DNA from: an uncultured Clostridia bacterium
GTDB taxonomy: Bacteria; Bacillota; Clostridia; Oscillospirales; Ruminococcaceae
Length of the DNA: 7,441 nucleotides
Assembly (NCBI GenBank): GCA_947624425.1
Contig: CANQKG010000063.1
Coordinates: forward strand, 1-7,441
Reading direction: 5' to 3'
Positions 7,008-7,441 of this stretch are shown here, in pieces (the first letter of the stretch is position 1; the number at the start of each line of letters is the position of its first letter). The notes beneath the pieces were generated by a model. The model did no database searches. It had not been told where the DNA came from and was given only the letters and a program-made list of their open reading frames with translations. The translations under genes and the position numbers were made by a program.

Positions 7008-7298
7008 ATGAGAAGCAGAGATTGGATTTCACTTGCTGTGGCACTGGCGGTTCTGGTCGGTGCGATCACGGCTGTACTTTTGTTCCTCCGCCGCCGCGCC
7101 GAGCGCAAAGAGGAAGAAGACTGGGGTTATGACGAGGACGCCATGTATTTTGACGAGGAAGACCTCGATGACTTCATGGAGGATCTGCCGGAGGACGAGA
7201 CTTCGCAGGAAGCGGAGGATATCGCCGGCACCGCCGCCGAGGAGGATTATGAGGAAGATCCGGACGATGAGGATGTCTCTGCCTCCGACGAGGATTGA
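7008..7298 (+). CDS. small single-pass membrane protein with highly acidic tail, function unknown
   Basis: I do not recognise a family. The 96-residue product has a short N-terminus (MRSRDW), one hydrophobic helix at about 7-27, then a basic stop-transfer cluster RRRAERK (28-34), and a tail of 62 residues in which 34 are Asp or Glu and none is Lys or Arg. By the positive-inside rule the basic cluster, and so the acidic tail, should face the cytoplasm (inference). The tail looks disordered and may bind cations or basic proteins. The start at ATG 7008 is supported by GGAAGGAG ending 7 bases upstream; an in-frame ATG at 6972 falls inside the predicted promoter and is rejected. Its own promoter and a strong terminator make it a one-gene unit, although read-through from nadC is possible. 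Real-gene evidence: good SD, promoter, terminator and a coherent membrane topology. Low complexity makes homology hard to judge. Confidence 0.82.
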   Translation: MRSRDWISLAVALAVLVGAITAVLLFLRRRAERKEEEDWGYDEDAMYFDEEDLDDFMEDLPEDETSQEAEDIAGTAAEEDYEEDPDDEDVSASDED

Positions 7299-7321
7299 TC
7301 CCCGCAGCAAACCGTGCTTCC

Positions 7322-7353
7322 AAAAACACCCTGCCCACCGGCAGGGTGTTTTT
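7322..7353 (+). terminator. strong intrinsic terminator, potentially bidirectional
   Basis: A perfect 14-bp inverted repeat: AAAAACACCCTGCC (7322-7335), loop CACC (7336-7339), then the exact complement (7340-7353). The GC-rich 9-bp core CACCCTGCC/GGCAGGGTG is followed by five T on the plus strand and, because of the A-tract on the other side, five T on the minus strand. It lies 23 bases after the acidic-protein stop codon, so it should end that transcript, and it could also stop minus-strand transcription arriving from the right. Confidence 0.93.
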
Positions 7354-7377
7354 GCGCGGCGCTGAAAGTCGCCGCGC
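7354..7377. repeat. second GC-rich hairpin directly after the terminator
   Basis: A perfect 8-bp inverted repeat, GCGCGGCG (7354-7361) and CGCCGCGC (7370-7377), with an 8-base loop. It starts at the base after the terminator T-tract. There is no U-tract after it on the plus strand. On the minus strand its transcript would form this hairpin just before the first terminator, which could protect a 3' end. Function is unassigned. Confidence 0.6.
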
Positions 7378-7425
7378 TTCGAGGGACAAATCGGGTTTAC
7401 GCGAAGGCTGCCGTTCCTGTCAAAA

Positions 7426-7441
7426 CCTCCCTTGTGAAAGG
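7426..7441. repeat. possible arm and loop of an intergenic inverted repeat cut by the window edge
   Basis: CCTCCCTT (7426-7433), then GTGA, then AAGG running into the window end. The visible complement is four bases (CCTT/AAGG). If the next bases were GAGG, the stem would be eight pairs. Purine/pyrimidine-rich elements of this look are common between genes in gut Clostridia (from memory, not verified here). The rest of 7378-7425 shows no gene that I can support. Confidence 0.3.

Overview
The window reads as chromosomal DNA from a GC-rich Clostridia-type Firmicute, most likely a gut Oscillospiraceae/Ruminococcaceae relative. This is inferred from the YqhQ (DUF1385) membrane protein, the OmpR/HAMP-kinase pair, strong purine-rich Shine-Dalgarno (SD) sites about 7 bases from most starts, and the Clostridia-like protein sequences. 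No mobile element, CRISPR array, tRNA or rRNA was seen.

Left half (1-4395, minus strand): four tightly packed genes read leftwards from a promoter at about 4461-4489. They are a secreted lipoprotein with FG-GAP/VCBS-like acidic repeats, an OmpR-family response regulator, a HAMP-containing sensor histidine kinase, and a DUF1385/YqhQ-type membrane protein cut off by the left window edge. The gaps are 11 bases, 37 bases and an 8-base overlap, so this looks like one transcription unit. The likely logic is an extracytoplasmic lipoprotein and a membrane kinase that signal to a DNA-binding regulator, with yqhQ co-expressed; what it senses cannot be read from sequence.

Right half (4461-7441, plus strand): a divergent promoter at about 4544-4572 drives nadB (L-aspartate oxidase) and nadC (quinolinate phosphoribosyltransferase), 10 bases apart. 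These are the first and third steps of de novo NAD synthesis from aspartate. nadA, which encodes the step between them, is not in the window. Next comes a separate small gene with its own promoter, for a one-pass membrane protein with an extremely acidic tail. It ends at a strong intrinsic terminator (7322-7353). A second GC-rich hairpin follows, and then what may be one arm of an intergenic inverted repeat at the right edge.

Most of the window is ordinary housekeeping and regulatory content. The points most worth a second look are the lipoprotein-regulator-kinase-yqhQ arrangement with its translational overlap, the uncharacterised acidic membrane protein, the nadBC pair without nadA, and three promoters built to the same pattern. 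I did not find convincing evidence of a wholly new system.
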